DNA of 40,997 bases, from assembly GCA_018400515.1 (NCBI GenBank), contig JAGYMR010000002.1, forward strand, positions 1-40,997, given 5' to 3'. The stretch comes from Tangfeifania sp. (GTDB taxonomy: Bacteria; Bacteroidota; Bacteroidia; Bacteroidales; Prolixibacteraceae). Below the pieces are notes generated by a model that did not search any database, was not told the origin of the DNA, and saw nothing but the letters and a program-made list of their open reading frames with translations. Shown one piece after another: positions 17,972 to 26,873 of the stretch (its first letter is position 1; every line of letters starts with the position of its first letter). Made by a program: the position numbers and the translations under genes.

Positions 17972-19926
17972 TTGAAAATTTCGTCAAATTTGTCAAGCAC
18001 TTTCTCTTTTGCCCGCGACGTAACATCCCGGGCTTCTTCCTTCGCTTCTTTAAAAACTTCAGATTCGGTGTCCTGCAACTCCTCGGGCAGGGTGGCATAG
18101 ATGTAATCGTCATTCATTCTCACCTGCCAGGGTAGGACCAGTTTTCCCTGGGTTTTATGGGAGAGAACCAGCCGGTACGCATATCCCCGGGTATCGTTGT
18201 CAATAAAGATGTTTTTTTCGACCAGGGGTTCTCCTTTTGCCGGAGAGATGTGGATATTGGCTTCCTCCTCTTCTCCGAACTGCCGGAAACGGACCTGGGC
18301 GGTAACCCGCGTGATCTCTTTGTTTTTCAGATCCTCCAGGTCGGCTTCGAATTCGATCCGGCGGTAGGTGACCGGGGAGGCCAGGGTGACCGCTTCCTCC
18401 CAGCTTCCTCTCTGCCAGTCCGGGTTATCAGGGTACACTTTACCCCCGCGCAAGCTCCACTGGGTTTTGTATTCAAAGGCATCGGGGTTGGTATCCTCGC
18501 CCCGGGCGTAGGTAATAACGGCTGAAGTCCCCTTTTCATTGATGTAATCTTTGTCCATGGTAAAACGGTCGGAGAAGTCATTTCCGGAACTCCGTTTTTT
18601 TCGTACCGAGACAGTCACGTAGTTGATCACCTCCTCAAACATCTCTTCCGCCTCCATGTCGAGGATAAAGCTGATGTTCCGGTGCTGGAAGAAGGGATCG
18701 TTCAGATTTACACTGGTCACACAGCTGGGGTTATCCCTGACGCCGTCATACCAGGAGCGGAGATTACCCGTAATGTCGATGAATTTTGGCACCGACCGCC
18801 GGTAATTAAGTGAAATGGTTTCACGGCCCCGTTCGATCTTTTTTTCCATTTTCACCTGGTTCAACTTAAAGTAGTTCCCTTTTTGTGTATCGGGTTTATC
18901 ATCTTCTTCTCCCTCTCCCTGCGGGGGAACGGAGGGAACATCCATGCTCCGGTCGGCCAGCGCATTGGTAAAGTAAGACATGAATGCTTCGAGGATCATG
19001 GCACTGGTTTCATCGCCCAGCGAACGGTCGGTGATGTCTACCGTGATGGCCTTGTTTTCCTGTGCTTTTGAGTAGATTTCGTGCATCTCATTGTAGGAAT
19101 AGGTGGTTTTGGTTTTTTTCCACCACAAAATTCCGCTCGAACGTTTCTTTTTCGAATATTCGGTTGCCAGTGAATCAAACATTTCGGATACTTTGCTCCA
19201 GTTGACCACCACGGAAGCCTCAATGGCCGGCATTAAGACCCGGTACTGGTATCCCAGCGTCACCGACAGGTCAGCGACCGAACTGGTCTCTTCGAATGAC
19301 GTGGCCATCATTTGGGCGGTTTCCTTGTCCATTTTGCTTGCCACCACCGCTTTGCCCCCTTCCAGCGACGGGGCCCGGCCCGACTGGATTACTGTGGAGC
19401 TGGCAGGATCGCTGAGCGAGGCAGAATAGATCTGGAAGGATTCTTCAGGGATCGGTTCAACCTCCACCGGCCCCATGATTTTGATGTTTTTGGGAGTGTT
19501 CATGAGGCGCAGGCCAAACCGGGATTTTGCCGGTTGCTCGTTCAGTTTTTCTTTCAGTTTGTTTAGCAGTTCAGTCTCCTGGCGGGCTGTCAGTCCCCAT
19601 TGCATCAGAAAGTGCAGCAGGCCGCCCTGAACCCCTCCGGCAGCGGCTTCCGCTTCGGTGGTATATTTCATAAACAGGAATTCTGGCACGCCGTCGGGTC
19701 GTTTGGACAGTCGCAGACCCACCGGCAGGTAATAATAGTCTCCTGAAGGAGCATTTGACCGGGTGTTTGCTTTTCCCAAAAGGGTCACTTCGGTTCCGTC
19801 GTTCAGGGTAACCGAAACGCGGTTATCCGCATCCAGGGGTTGCGAAAAAACCGGATGGTTTGACAGGCAGAAGAAAAGGAGAAGTGTCATCAGGAAAAGC
19901 CGGTTGATGCATTTTTTTTGTGTCAT
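17968..19926 (-). CDS. Exported protein of unknown family, array member 2
   Basis: A 652-residue product with a signal peptide (cleavage before Gln 29). It shares with its neighbours the N-terminal motif YYYLPVGLRLS...DGVPEFLFMKY (about 64-88), the GGLLHFLMQW segment, IMGPVEVEPIP, and GRAPSLEGGKAVVASKM. The C-terminal half has the shared VNLNDPFFQHR (about 405-415), INYVTVSVRKK, FEYKTQWSLRGG and YRRIEFEADL. It extends about 40 residues past the shared final strand (DDYIYATLPEE) with a Glu/Lys-rich helical tail. No enzyme motif is visible. It stops inside the start codon of member 1, suggesting coupled translation. Confidence 0.85.
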   Translation of the reverse strand: MTQKKCINRLFLMTLLLFFCLSNHPVFSQPLDADNRVSVTLNDGTEVTLLGKANTRSNAPSGDYYYLPVGLRLSKRPDGVPEFLFMKYTTEAEAAAGGVQGGLLHFLMQWGLTARQETELLNKLKEKLNEQPAKSRFGLRLMNTPKNIKIMGPVEVEPIPEESFQIYSASLSDPASSTVIQSGRAPSLEGGKAVVASKMDKETAQMMATSFEETSSVADLSVTLGYQYRVLMPAIEASVVVNWSKVSEMFDSLATEYSKKKRSSGILWWKKTKTTYSYNEMHEIYSKAQENKAITVDITDRSLGDETSAMILEAFMSYFTNALADRSMDVPSVPPQGEGEEDDKPDTQKGNYFKLNQVKMEKKIERGRETISLNYRRSVPKFIDITGNLRSWYDGVRDNPSCVTSVNLNDPFFQHRNISFILDMEAEEMFEEVINYVTVSVRKKRSSGNDFSDRFTMDKDYINEKGTSAVITYARGEDTNPDAFEYKTQWSLRGGKVYPDNPDWQRGSWEEAVTLASPVTYRRIEFEADLEDLKNKEITRVTAQVRFRQFGEEEEANIHISPAKGEPLVEKNIFIDNDTRGYAYRLVLSHKTQGKLVLPWQVRMNDDYIYATLPEELQDTESEVFKEAKEEARDVTSRAKEKVLDKFDEIFK

Positions 19927-19963
19927 AATGTTGTTTTTAAGTGATGTTTTCTATTGGTTAAAA

Positions 19964-21667
19964 TTAAAACTCATCAATAAAGATGATGCCACTGTTCCCT
20001 GTTCCCTCTTTCCGGGGACGGCCTCCGTCTGTTTTTATCCAGGTGACGTCATACGAATAACTGTTCTCTTGGATGGGCAGGGTTAGTTCAGCCGATTTCT
20101 CTTCAATGATCTCCCCGGGTTTCCAAATGATCCGGGACGAGCGGGTCTCCCCGAAAAAGGGATACTGGATTTGTATAATGGCAGCACGGACTCCTTCATC
20201 TTTCAGAAATCCCGCGTCGCCAATGAGTTGTACATGGGTCCTTTTAAACGGACAGAACAGGTTGATCATGGAGGAGGATTCCGTTTGCCAGCGGGTGGAA
20301 TAAGTTCCGCCTCCGCTGAATTTCCAGTTGGTGCGGTAAGCATAGTTCAACCACTCCAGCCGGTTGTTGTCCGATTTGGATCCGTAGACCATTTTCAGAT
20401 TCAGCACCGAATCGTTCATCGTTTGCGGAGTGATGATCAGTTCCCGAACGGTTTGCGCTCCCCCCTGGTGCTCCTTTCGGAGCGTGACGGTGACGTTGTT
20501 GATCATCTTTCCCATCTCATTCAGCAATGTTCCGTCCAGTCCCACATGAACCACACGCTGCTGAAAATCGGGGTCGTCCATGGGCACTGTTTTGAAAAAC
20601 CGGGGATTGTCGCCGTATTTCCGGTAAAGGTCCCCCATGTTGAATGTGATGTAATGATGACGGGTTACCGGCGTCCTGGAGTTAAAGTTCATGACCGAAT
20701 GGCCTGTTGTTTTCAGATCTTTCAGTCTATAAGCCCCGTGAACGCTGTAGGGCAGGTTTTTGCTCAATCCGGAAATAACTTTGCTGATGCCGCTGAGGAC
20801 ATCCTCTTTTACGGTCGCGGGGACTTCGCTGTTATCGACTTCAGTGAAAAACAGGTCGGTAAGTTTTTCATAAACCCTGTCGATCAGTGCCTGCATGTTG
20901 GCATCTTCCCCGCTTGTTGTCAGTTGAATGGCATTCTCAGTTCTCAGGTGATTGTAAAGAAGGTCCACGTCGGCACTGACAAAATAGACTTTTCCTCCGG
21001 CTTTGATGTGTTGGGAGTTTTGCACTTTCTCCCAGTCGACCTCCATGGATGCATTAAATGCATCGGACAAACCCGTCACCTCCATGTCAAAGACCATGGA
21101 AATATCGGGGGTGGCCATTTTAAAGCTCTCCAGAAGCAGGGACGATGTTTTCGGATCCATTTCAAAAGAGAGCGCGATTTTATTTCCTTCGAGCACCGGG
21201 GCACTTCCCGAGGCCATCAGCATGTTTCTCTTTTTCCCGTCTTTTGTAATAATGGAGGAGATCAGCGCATATTCCCCTTTGTCGAAAACCACAGGCCCCT
21301 TTACCCGGATGCTTTCAATGCCGGTAACCTCGCGGAGTGTTTCTTCCGCCTTTCTTACCGTTTCCTCCGGGGTTTCGTAACGGATGAGAAAATGCAAAAT
21401 GGCTCCGCCTCCTGCTTTCTGGATCGCGTTGCTTTCGTTTCCCCTCTGGGCTTCTGTTATGACGTATCTGATCAGGGAAAAATGGGGATGCCGGTTTTTA
21501 TCCAGTGCCAGGGAGGCTTCATTGGGAAGGTAGTAGTAGCTCAGCGAATCGGTCAGTAAAGGGAAGCACCACAGTCCGGATGCCCGGATGCCCCTGTCCA
21601 TCATAATTTGCTGGGCTCCGGAAAAGTGACCGGCAAGCAGAAAGATGATAAGCAGAAAGTGTTTCAT
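19964..21667 (-). CDS. Exported protein of unknown family, array member 3 (closest to member 1)
   Basis: A 567-residue product with a signal peptide (GA before QQ, residue 18/19). It aligns with member 1 over nearly its whole length but lacks that protein's long central insertion. Shared blocks are IMMDRGIRASGLWCFP, YYYLP, HFSLIRYV, GGGAILHFLIRY, GPVVFDKGEYALISS, GSAPVLEGNKIALSF, PMDDPDFQQR, INNVTVTLRKEHQGG, KMVYGSKSDNNRLEWLNY, NWKFSGGG, and the end IIFIDEF, against ILFVDEI in member 1. The compact form suggests the ancestral layout of the family. It lies 37 bases upstream of member 2 in the operon. No catalytic or membrane segments are seen. Confidence 0.85.
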   Translation of the reverse strand: MKHFLLIIFLLAGHFSGAQQIMMDRGIRASGLWCFPLLTDSLSYYYLPNEASLALDKNRHPHFSLIRYVITEAQRGNESNAIQKAGGGAILHFLIRYETPEETVRKAEETLREVTGIESIRVKGPVVFDKGEYALISSIITKDGKKRNMLMASGSAPVLEGNKIALSFEMDPKTSSLLLESFKMATPDISMVFDMEVTGLSDAFNASMEVDWEKVQNSQHIKAGGKVYFVSADVDLLYNHLRTENAIQLTTSGEDANMQALIDRVYEKLTDLFFTEVDNSEVPATVKEDVLSGISKVISGLSKNLPYSVHGAYRLKDLKTTGHSVMNFNSRTPVTRHHYITFNMGDLYRKYGDNPRFFKTVPMDDPDFQQRVVHVGLDGTLLNEMGKMINNVTVTLRKEHQGGAQTVRELIITPQTMNDSVLNLKMVYGSKSDNNRLEWLNYAYRTNWKFSGGGTYSTRWQTESSSMINLFCPFKRTHVQLIGDAGFLKDEGVRAAIIQIQYPFFGETRSSRIIWKPGEIIEEKSAELTLPIQENSYSYDVTWIKTDGGRPRKEGTGNSGIIFIDEF

Positions 21668-21679
21668 TTGTAGCTGTTT

Positions 21680-23470
21680 TTAAAAGTCACCGGAAACCGG
21701 CGGCATTAAATAGAGGTAATCCGATTCAAGAGCTTTGACCGGGGTCTTTTCCGTTCCGTATTTAGACACCCACGTCACTCGGTAGGCCACCGGTTCACCT
21801 TCATCGTGATACAAAACCAGTTTGGAAACCGGTTCCGCGTCATCGGCCCCTAAACGAACACGACCCACTTTTTCGGTTGATCCCAGCAGGGTAGAGGCAA
21901 ATTCTACAATGGCCGTTACCATACCTGTCTCTTTAAACATGGTGCGATCGGCATCCACCTCCACGATTTTTTTGTGGAAGGGGGGGGTTAAAGCGACCAC
22001 CGGGGCGTTGGATTTAATCCATTCATCCGTTTTTGCCGGCACCTTAATGGGATCATCCACTCCGCGGACACTCCAGTTCAAACGGTATTCATAATCGAGC
22101 CAGTCGCTGCTCTCATGGCCCAGCCGGGGAAAACTGACAGATTTGATCTGGCGGCCGTTTTCAACATCGGTATAGTTAAAAATAACCGACTTGTTAACGG
22201 CTGGGTTGGAAGCATATTCCTTTTTGAAATTGACCGAAACAAAATTTATTTTTGAGGAGAAAGCATCTGCATACTCCCCGTCGATCTGAAAAAACACCTC
22301 CCGCTGTTGAAAGGCGGGGTCGTTCAGATCCACGATCCTGAAATATTTTTCATTGTCGCCCAGTTCTTCATAGAAGCCCCCCAGGTTACCGGAGGTGTGC
22401 AGCGGGACTTTGATGGTTGTCTCTTTGCTCAGGTTGAGGTAAAAGGAGTTGGACTGGATATCGGTTCTTTTTTTCAGGACATACTGATCGTCCGAAAAAT
22501 ATTTTTGATTTCCGGAGCCCTTGAAGAGTTTGGTGATCCAGCCTCTTGACTGCCTTCCCCGTATTTGTCCCGCCTCCACCGCCTCTTCCCGCTCGGGGGC
22601 CTGCGACCATCCGGTTTCGGTGTTAAACATCACCTCGATGAGTTTGTCGGTAACCACACTGAGGATGCCCTCCATTTCGGTTGCTTTGATCCCCAGTCCT
22701 TTGGAGCGGTCGAAGACCTCCACCTTCATGTCGCCTGTTCGTTGAAGGTCATCCACGATCTTTCGCAATTGCCGGCGGCTGTATCCTTCCTGATAGTTGA
22801 AAACCCGGCTGAAGTGATCATAAACAACACTCATTTCTGCCGAGACAACCGCATTGTAGGCTTTCACCGATGCTTCATAACAGGCATTGATGGAGGCGGA
22901 AACATCGGATGTTGCGCCCGTAAAGGAGTTCCAGAGCAAAGTGGCCCCTTCGGGGGTGAGGTTGGCAGCGATGGCAGATTTAGAGCCGGGAAGAAGCGGG
23001 GCATGCCCGGAGGTGATTACCGACCGGGTTAAGGCCTCCTCTCCCCCGGTGCCGGTTAAAATGGAGCTAACAATGGTAAATCCTGCTGTTCCTTCTCCCT
23101 CTTCGGATGCCAGGGGTTGCAAAGGGACGGGCCCCATTATTTTTGCACCGGGGACTTTTTCCTCCAGCGCTCCCTGAAGCTCTTCCCGGATTTCCGGAGG
23201 CAGGGTGAAACGGATCAGGGCATGGAAAAGCCCTCCGCTGGGCTGATCTTCCGCTCCGACATATTTGATGCACATCAGTTCCGGTTCCCCGTCGCTGTTG
23301 ACCGAGAGGCTGGGGTACTGCGGCAGGTAATAATATTCATCGGGACGATCGTGATCCTGAAGAAACTGAACGCCCAGCACCTCCACCCTTCCCTCATCGT
23401 AACTGACCTGTGCGCTTGCCGTAACAACGGCGACCAGCAGGAGAATGCCCATAAAAACTTTATTAATCAT
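21680..23470 (-). CDS. Exported protein of unknown family, array member 4
   Basis: A 596-residue product with a signal peptide (TASA before Q, residue 20/21). Array motifs are present in the same order: YYYLPQYPSLSVNSDGEPELMC (split, about 47-68), GGLFHALIRF, AKIMGPVPLQP, TSGHAPLLPGSKSAIAANL, LLWNSF, VDLNDPAFQQR (about 378-389), INFVSVNFKKEY, WLDYEYRLNWSVRG, HKKIVEVDAD, VAYRVTWVSKYG, and the final strand SDYLYLMPP. A short basic segment (RGRQSRGWITKLFKGSGNQ, about 298-316) interrupts the middle. Function unknown. It precedes member 3 by only 12 bases. Confidence 0.85.
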   Translation of the reverse strand: MINKVFMGILLLVAVVTASAQVSYDEGRVEVLGVQFLQDHDRPDEYYYLPQYPSLSVNSDGEPELMCIKYVGAEDQPSGGLFHALIRFTLPPEIREELQGALEEKVPGAKIMGPVPLQPLASEEGEGTAGFTIVSSILTGTGGEEALTRSVITSGHAPLLPGSKSAIAANLTPEGATLLWNSFTGATSDVSASINACYEASVKAYNAVVSAEMSVVYDHFSRVFNYQEGYSRRQLRKIVDDLQRTGDMKVEVFDRSKGLGIKATEMEGILSVVTDKLIEVMFNTETGWSQAPEREEAVEAGQIRGRQSRGWITKLFKGSGNQKYFSDDQYVLKKRTDIQSNSFYLNLSKETTIKVPLHTSGNLGGFYEELGDNEKYFRIVDLNDPAFQQREVFFQIDGEYADAFSSKINFVSVNFKKEYASNPAVNKSVIFNYTDVENGRQIKSVSFPRLGHESSDWLDYEYRLNWSVRGVDDPIKVPAKTDEWIKSNAPVVALTPPFHKKIVEVDADRTMFKETGMVTAIVEFASTLLGSTEKVGRVRLGADDAEPVSKLVLYHDEGEPVAYRVTWVSKYGTEKTPVKALESDYLYLMPPVSGDF

Positions 23471-23503
23471 AGTTTTGTAGTTTTAAATATTCCTGTTTTT
23501 TTA

Positions 23504-24661
23504 TTATTCATCTGAAGCCTCCGCATTTTGATGGGCTGTTGAGGTAATGTCGATAATATCAGCCCAAAATTCCCTTTTTATCCACGGAGTTCTTTCCGGG
23601 GGTTTTTCCTGGCTGATGCTGGTCACCCGGTAATAAAATGGTTGGTCGAGCCGTACCGCATAGGGAAATTTAATGTGGTGTACATTAATACCGGGTTCTT
23701 CTTTGGAGAATGCGGCTTTTGAAACCACATCGCCCCGTCCTACTCCTTTGGCTTTTATTTCGATCTGTTTGGCGAATAAGTCATCTCTCAGACGATTGTT
23801 AAAATCGTAGCACCGGACCTCCAGGGCTGCGTAGCCGGGGGGCACCTGTTCATTGATATCCACCTGCCGCAGCAGCTCCGGCCATTTGTCGGGGTCAAGG
23901 CGAACGGAAAAGGCGTCCGAGCGAACACAGACCCTTTTTATTTCAGCGCTGTCTTTTTTATGTTCATACGTTTCGGTAATTTTCTCCAATAGCTCTTTTT
24001 CGCCGTTGGAGAGGAGCGCTTCCGGAGGGGGATCGACCCCGTCGGAAAAAAAGGCATAGGTGAGGCTCATCAGCGTTTGCCCCTTTTCCAGCATATTCCG
24101 GACAGCTTGCGATGAATGTTTTTCCAGTCGCAGGGAGTACTCCCTTTCCCGCCAGTAGGTCCCCTTTTGGCTGCGTCCTTTTCTGTTTTCCGCCGAAAGG
24201 TACCCTCCGGCGAGTGTGGCCGTGTCTGAAGGCGACCCGTTCTCCTCAACGGGCGTGAAGATCAGGTTTGATTTTATGTCGCTGAGGGGAAGGGGGCGCA
24301 ACTGCCCACTGTTTTTTCCCGGAAAGAGGGTGCTTTTTATCGCTTCGATTTTTTCTGCGGGGATCGGATCCATAACCACACGAAAACGGATCACACTGTT
24401 AAACCGGATGCTGTTCCGGTCATCGTAAACGACATTTCCGGTGTACCTTGTTTGCAGAAAATTGAAATCGGGCTTTCCCTCCCGGTCCCGGGCGATGCTG
24501 AGTGCTCCCGGGGAGTAGTAAACCATTTGTTCGTCGCTGGCATCAAAAAAACAGCGAATTCCTGCTGCTTCGACGGGACGTGAAAAATCCGGCTGCCCAA
24601 ACAGAACATGCGGGAGCGCTGCCAAAAGGAGGAGCCATGGTATTTTCCTTTTTGTATGCAT
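23504..24661 (-). CDS. Exported protein of unknown family, array member 5 (short paralog)
   Basis: The shortest member, 385 residues, with a signal peptide (LFG before Q, residue 22/23). The N-terminal module is recognisable: PVEAAGIRCFF, then YYSPGALSIARDREGKPDFNFLQ (split, about 48-70), followed by IRFRVVMDP. The central GxAPxLxGxK block and the xxLxDPxFxQR motif of members 1-4 are not found. The C-terminal part (KFPYAVRLDQPFYYRVTSISQE, REFWADIIDIT) resembles the last two strands of the other members. So it looks like an N-terminal module joined to the end of the C-terminal module. Both ends are intact, and I see no frameshift. Function unknown. Confidence 0.82.
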   Translation of the reverse strand: MHTKRKIPWLLLLAALPHVLFGQPDFSRPVEAAGIRCFFDASDEQMVYYSPGALSIARDREGKPDFNFLQTRYTGNVVYDDRNSIRFNSVIRFRVVMDPIPAEKIEAIKSTLFPGKNSGQLRPLPLSDIKSNLIFTPVEENGSPSDTATLAGGYLSAENRKGRSQKGTYWREREYSLRLEKHSSQAVRNMLEKGQTLMSLTYAFFSDGVDPPPEALLSNGEKELLEKITETYEHKKDSAEIKRVCVRSDAFSVRLDPDKWPELLRQVDINEQVPPGYAALEVRCYDFNNRLRDDLFAKQIEIKAKGVGRGDVVSKAAFSKEEPGINVHHIKFPYAVRLDQPFYYRVTSISQEKPPERTPWIKREFWADIIDITSTAHQNAEASDE

Positions 24662-24740
24662 TTTGAAGTTTTTTTTGCTGCAAGGATGGTGTTTCCTGCA
24701 CTGCTCAACAGGAACACCGGTGGCTGGAACCGCGCCCTTC

Positions 24741-26873
24741 CTATTCCCCGGGGAAGGTCCCCAGGGCCTGCTCCACCAATGCCTTATTCACATAAAGCGT
24801 TGTTTCGTCCGAATATTTCCACCCGGACTGGTATATATCGTTATCCGTGATTATTTTTATTTTGTATTCATACTCCATATTTTCCTCTTCCGGGACAAAG
24901 AGGGGCTCTGAAAAACAGGACTCCATATCGTTTTGGACTTTAACGGGGGGGAGTTCCACGATGTTTTCCCCTTTGGTATCGGCAAACCGGGAGCGGATGG
25001 TCACCTCCATCACATAGGCATTCAACTTCTCCAGCACCAGGGAGACCACCTCAATTTTTTGTTTCCGGGAGGTGGTGGTTCCGCCGACCAGTTTATTGAT
25101 TACGTTGTCTTTACACGGCGTGCACTCCGGAACCGAATATTCGACCCAGATCCTTTGTGCTTTCTGATCGACGACACCGGGAATATTCGATCCGTTCAGT
25201 TTGACCCTGGCGTGTACGGGCACTTCTTTATTCCCGAGGTCCCAGGAGTAAATATACGGCTGGGTTTTTCCTTTTTTATCCTTATTGATGAACAGGGCGT
25301 GCATGTATTTCAGCTTCACCGGAAAAGGCATTTCATTTTTCCACTGTTGGTTTCTCCACCGGGTGTTGGGAAGCTCAATACGTCCCAGCACCTCTTTATC
25401 GTCCAGGGAAATTTTCACCGGGATGTTTAGTGCCGGCATTTCGCCCTGTGGAACCAGCCGGATGCTTCCGTTGAGGTCAACCTCTTTCAGTCCCACCATC
25501 AGGTCATCAGCATTGCTGGTGGTCATGGGCCAGGCCAGGTCCACCGGATTGAAGAGGTTGGTGATGCTGATGCTCACATTGCCGGGGGAAATGCCGTAGA
25601 GGCTGCTTAATTGTCCCGACAGATCAACCGCTGGCTGTTCGGCCAGGGGAATGGGGAGCAATTTTTTAAATTCGAGGTTGTTGTTGTCGGCATAATCCTT
25701 TACCAGTTCTTCCACCATCTGTTTTTCGCGGGTACCCACAGCCGGCGATAATTTTGCGAACATCACCACTTTTCCCGCTTCATCCGTTGAACCTGATCCG
25801 TAAAGAATGTTGAGCTGGTATGATTCATCGGGGGTCCAGACCAGGTTGTAGGAAGTGGGGTAGTAGTAATAATAGCCCGATGTTTCATTTTTGTCGGGAA
25901 AGATATCGGTGCTGATCCGGGAAAGCTTGTCGGTTCCGAAATCAAAATTAACATCAGCACTGATCTCATCCCACAGGGAAATGGCCACATTGCCCGGCCC
26001 CTCGGCGCCGTTTTCTAATTGTTCCGGATTCAGCTGCAAAGGTTTCAGGTCGACTTTGGCAATTTTCAGGGGCTTATTTGCATCCTGGGTCTGAATTCTC
26101 CGGAATTGTTGGGTAGCGGGGCTGATCTTCCCCTGGTGGATGGTGGCTTTTTGCTGGGATACAGGTTGCAGATTTTGGATCATTTGCGTACTGATGATCA
26201 TGGGTCTCCGCTCAATTTTTGTCTGATATACCGGATCATTCAGGGGTACCGCCGTAACCTTCCGGGGCGGAGGGAGAATGAGTATCCCGTCATCTTTCAG
26301 CTGGGAGGCGCTCCCGACGGGAGCAGGTGTCAGGGAAATTTCCAGGTCTTCCCGGATGTAATCATCCGCTTGCCCTCCGGCGGTCAGTCCGGAACTTCTC
26401 CACTGTTTGGAAAGCTGGTAAACATAAACTTTTCCGGTAACATCGTCTTCTTCTTTACAGACAATGAATTTTATATAGGAAGATTCAATGGGGCCGGTGC
26501 TGCTGTCTCCCTTTAGCTTAAAATGGATTTCTGCCTGTTCGTTGCCGGAACTGAAGGGGACCGGATTGGATGCTATTTCCTCAATCCTTGTTTTGTCGGG
26601 GCGTATAATATTGCCCTTTAACCAGTTGCCGGAGAATCCATCGAAGGTGACCTGCAGGGTGACCTCGTTAAAACTGTCATTGCTGACGGTCACTTTGCTG
26701 ATGTCCCCCTCAATGTCTTTGGCACCGAACAGCAGCCCGATGCCGGATTCCACCAGTGAATTCAGATCATCCGTTTTTGTGAGTTCTTTTCCTGTTAAGT
26801 CCTGGGAAAAGGCTGAAGTGACCGATAGAAAAAGGATCAAAGTGAAGCAAAAAATTTTTTTAAAAACTGCCAT
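24741..26873 (-). CDS. Exported protein of unknown family, array member 6 (first gene of the operon, divergent)
   Basis: A 710-residue product with a signal peptide (AFS before Q, residue 23/24). It carries about 300 N-terminal residues without counterpart in the others. The array's N-terminal module starts only near residue 331: YYYYYPTSYNLVWTPDE, then GKVVMFAKLSP, KKLLPIPLAEQ. The C-terminal part is beta-rich and ends with YKIKIITDNDIYQSGW and the final strand DETTLYVNKA, matching the ends of its neighbours. One CxxC (ECTPC, about 580) is present. It lies 79 bases before member 5 and is the first gene after a 513-base upstream region, so the promoter of the array should be there. Function unknown. 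Confidence 0.82.
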   Translation of the reverse strand: MAVFKKIFCFTLILFLSVTSAFSQDLTGKELTKTDDLNSLVESGIGLLFGAKDIEGDISKVTVSNDSFNEVTLQVTFDGFSGNWLKGNIIRPDKTRIEEIASNPVPFSSGNEQAEIHFKLKGDSSTGPIESSYIKFIVCKEEDDVTGKVYVYQLSKQWRSSGLTAGGQADDYIREDLEISLTPAPVGSASQLKDDGILILPPPRKVTAVPLNDPVYQTKIERRPMIISTQMIQNLQPVSQQKATIHQGKISPATQQFRRIQTQDANKPLKIAKVDLKPLQLNPEQLENGAEGPGNVAISLWDEISADVNFDFGTDKLSRISTDIFPDKNETSGYYYYYPTSYNLVWTPDESYQLNILYGSGSTDEAGKVVMFAKLSPAVGTREKQMVEELVKDYADNNNLEFKKLLPIPLAEQPAVDLSGQLSSLYGISPGNVSISITNLFNPVDLAWPMTTSNADDLMVGLKEVDLNGSIRLVPQGEMPALNIPVKISLDDKEVLGRIELPNTRWRNQQWKNEMPFPVKLKYMHALFINKDKKGKTQPYIYSWDLGNKEVPVHARVKLNGSNIPGVVDQKAQRIWVEYSVPECTPCKDNVINKLVGGTTTSRKQKIEVVSLVLEKLNAYVMEVTIRSRFADTKGENIVELPPVKVQNDMESCFSEPLFVPEEENMEYEYKIKIITDNDIYQSGWKYSDETTLYVNKALVEQALGTFPGE

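Noticed and set aside
20171..21559. A 462-codon open frame on the plus strand opposite array member 3
   Set aside because: It lies wholly inside the opposite gene, has no signal peptide or familiar motif, and its product is rich in Gly, His, Phe and Val in a way typical of antisense frames. The minus-strand gene has clear paralogs on both sides.
26195..26260. VPLNDPVYQTK in array member 6 as the counterpart of the LxDPxFxQR motif of members 1-4
   Set aside because: The motif lies before, not after, the YYYYYP module, and the following INxVxVxxRK block is missing. It may be chance or a rearrangement, but cannot be supported by eye.
15257..26873. Type IX secretion C-terminal domains or surface-lipoprotein signals on the six array proteins
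   Set aside because: None ends with the conserved type IX sorting motifs, and none has a lipobox. The Cys in the signal region of member 2 (FFCLSN) lacks the required context. The final strands are shared within the family but do not match a known sorting domain.
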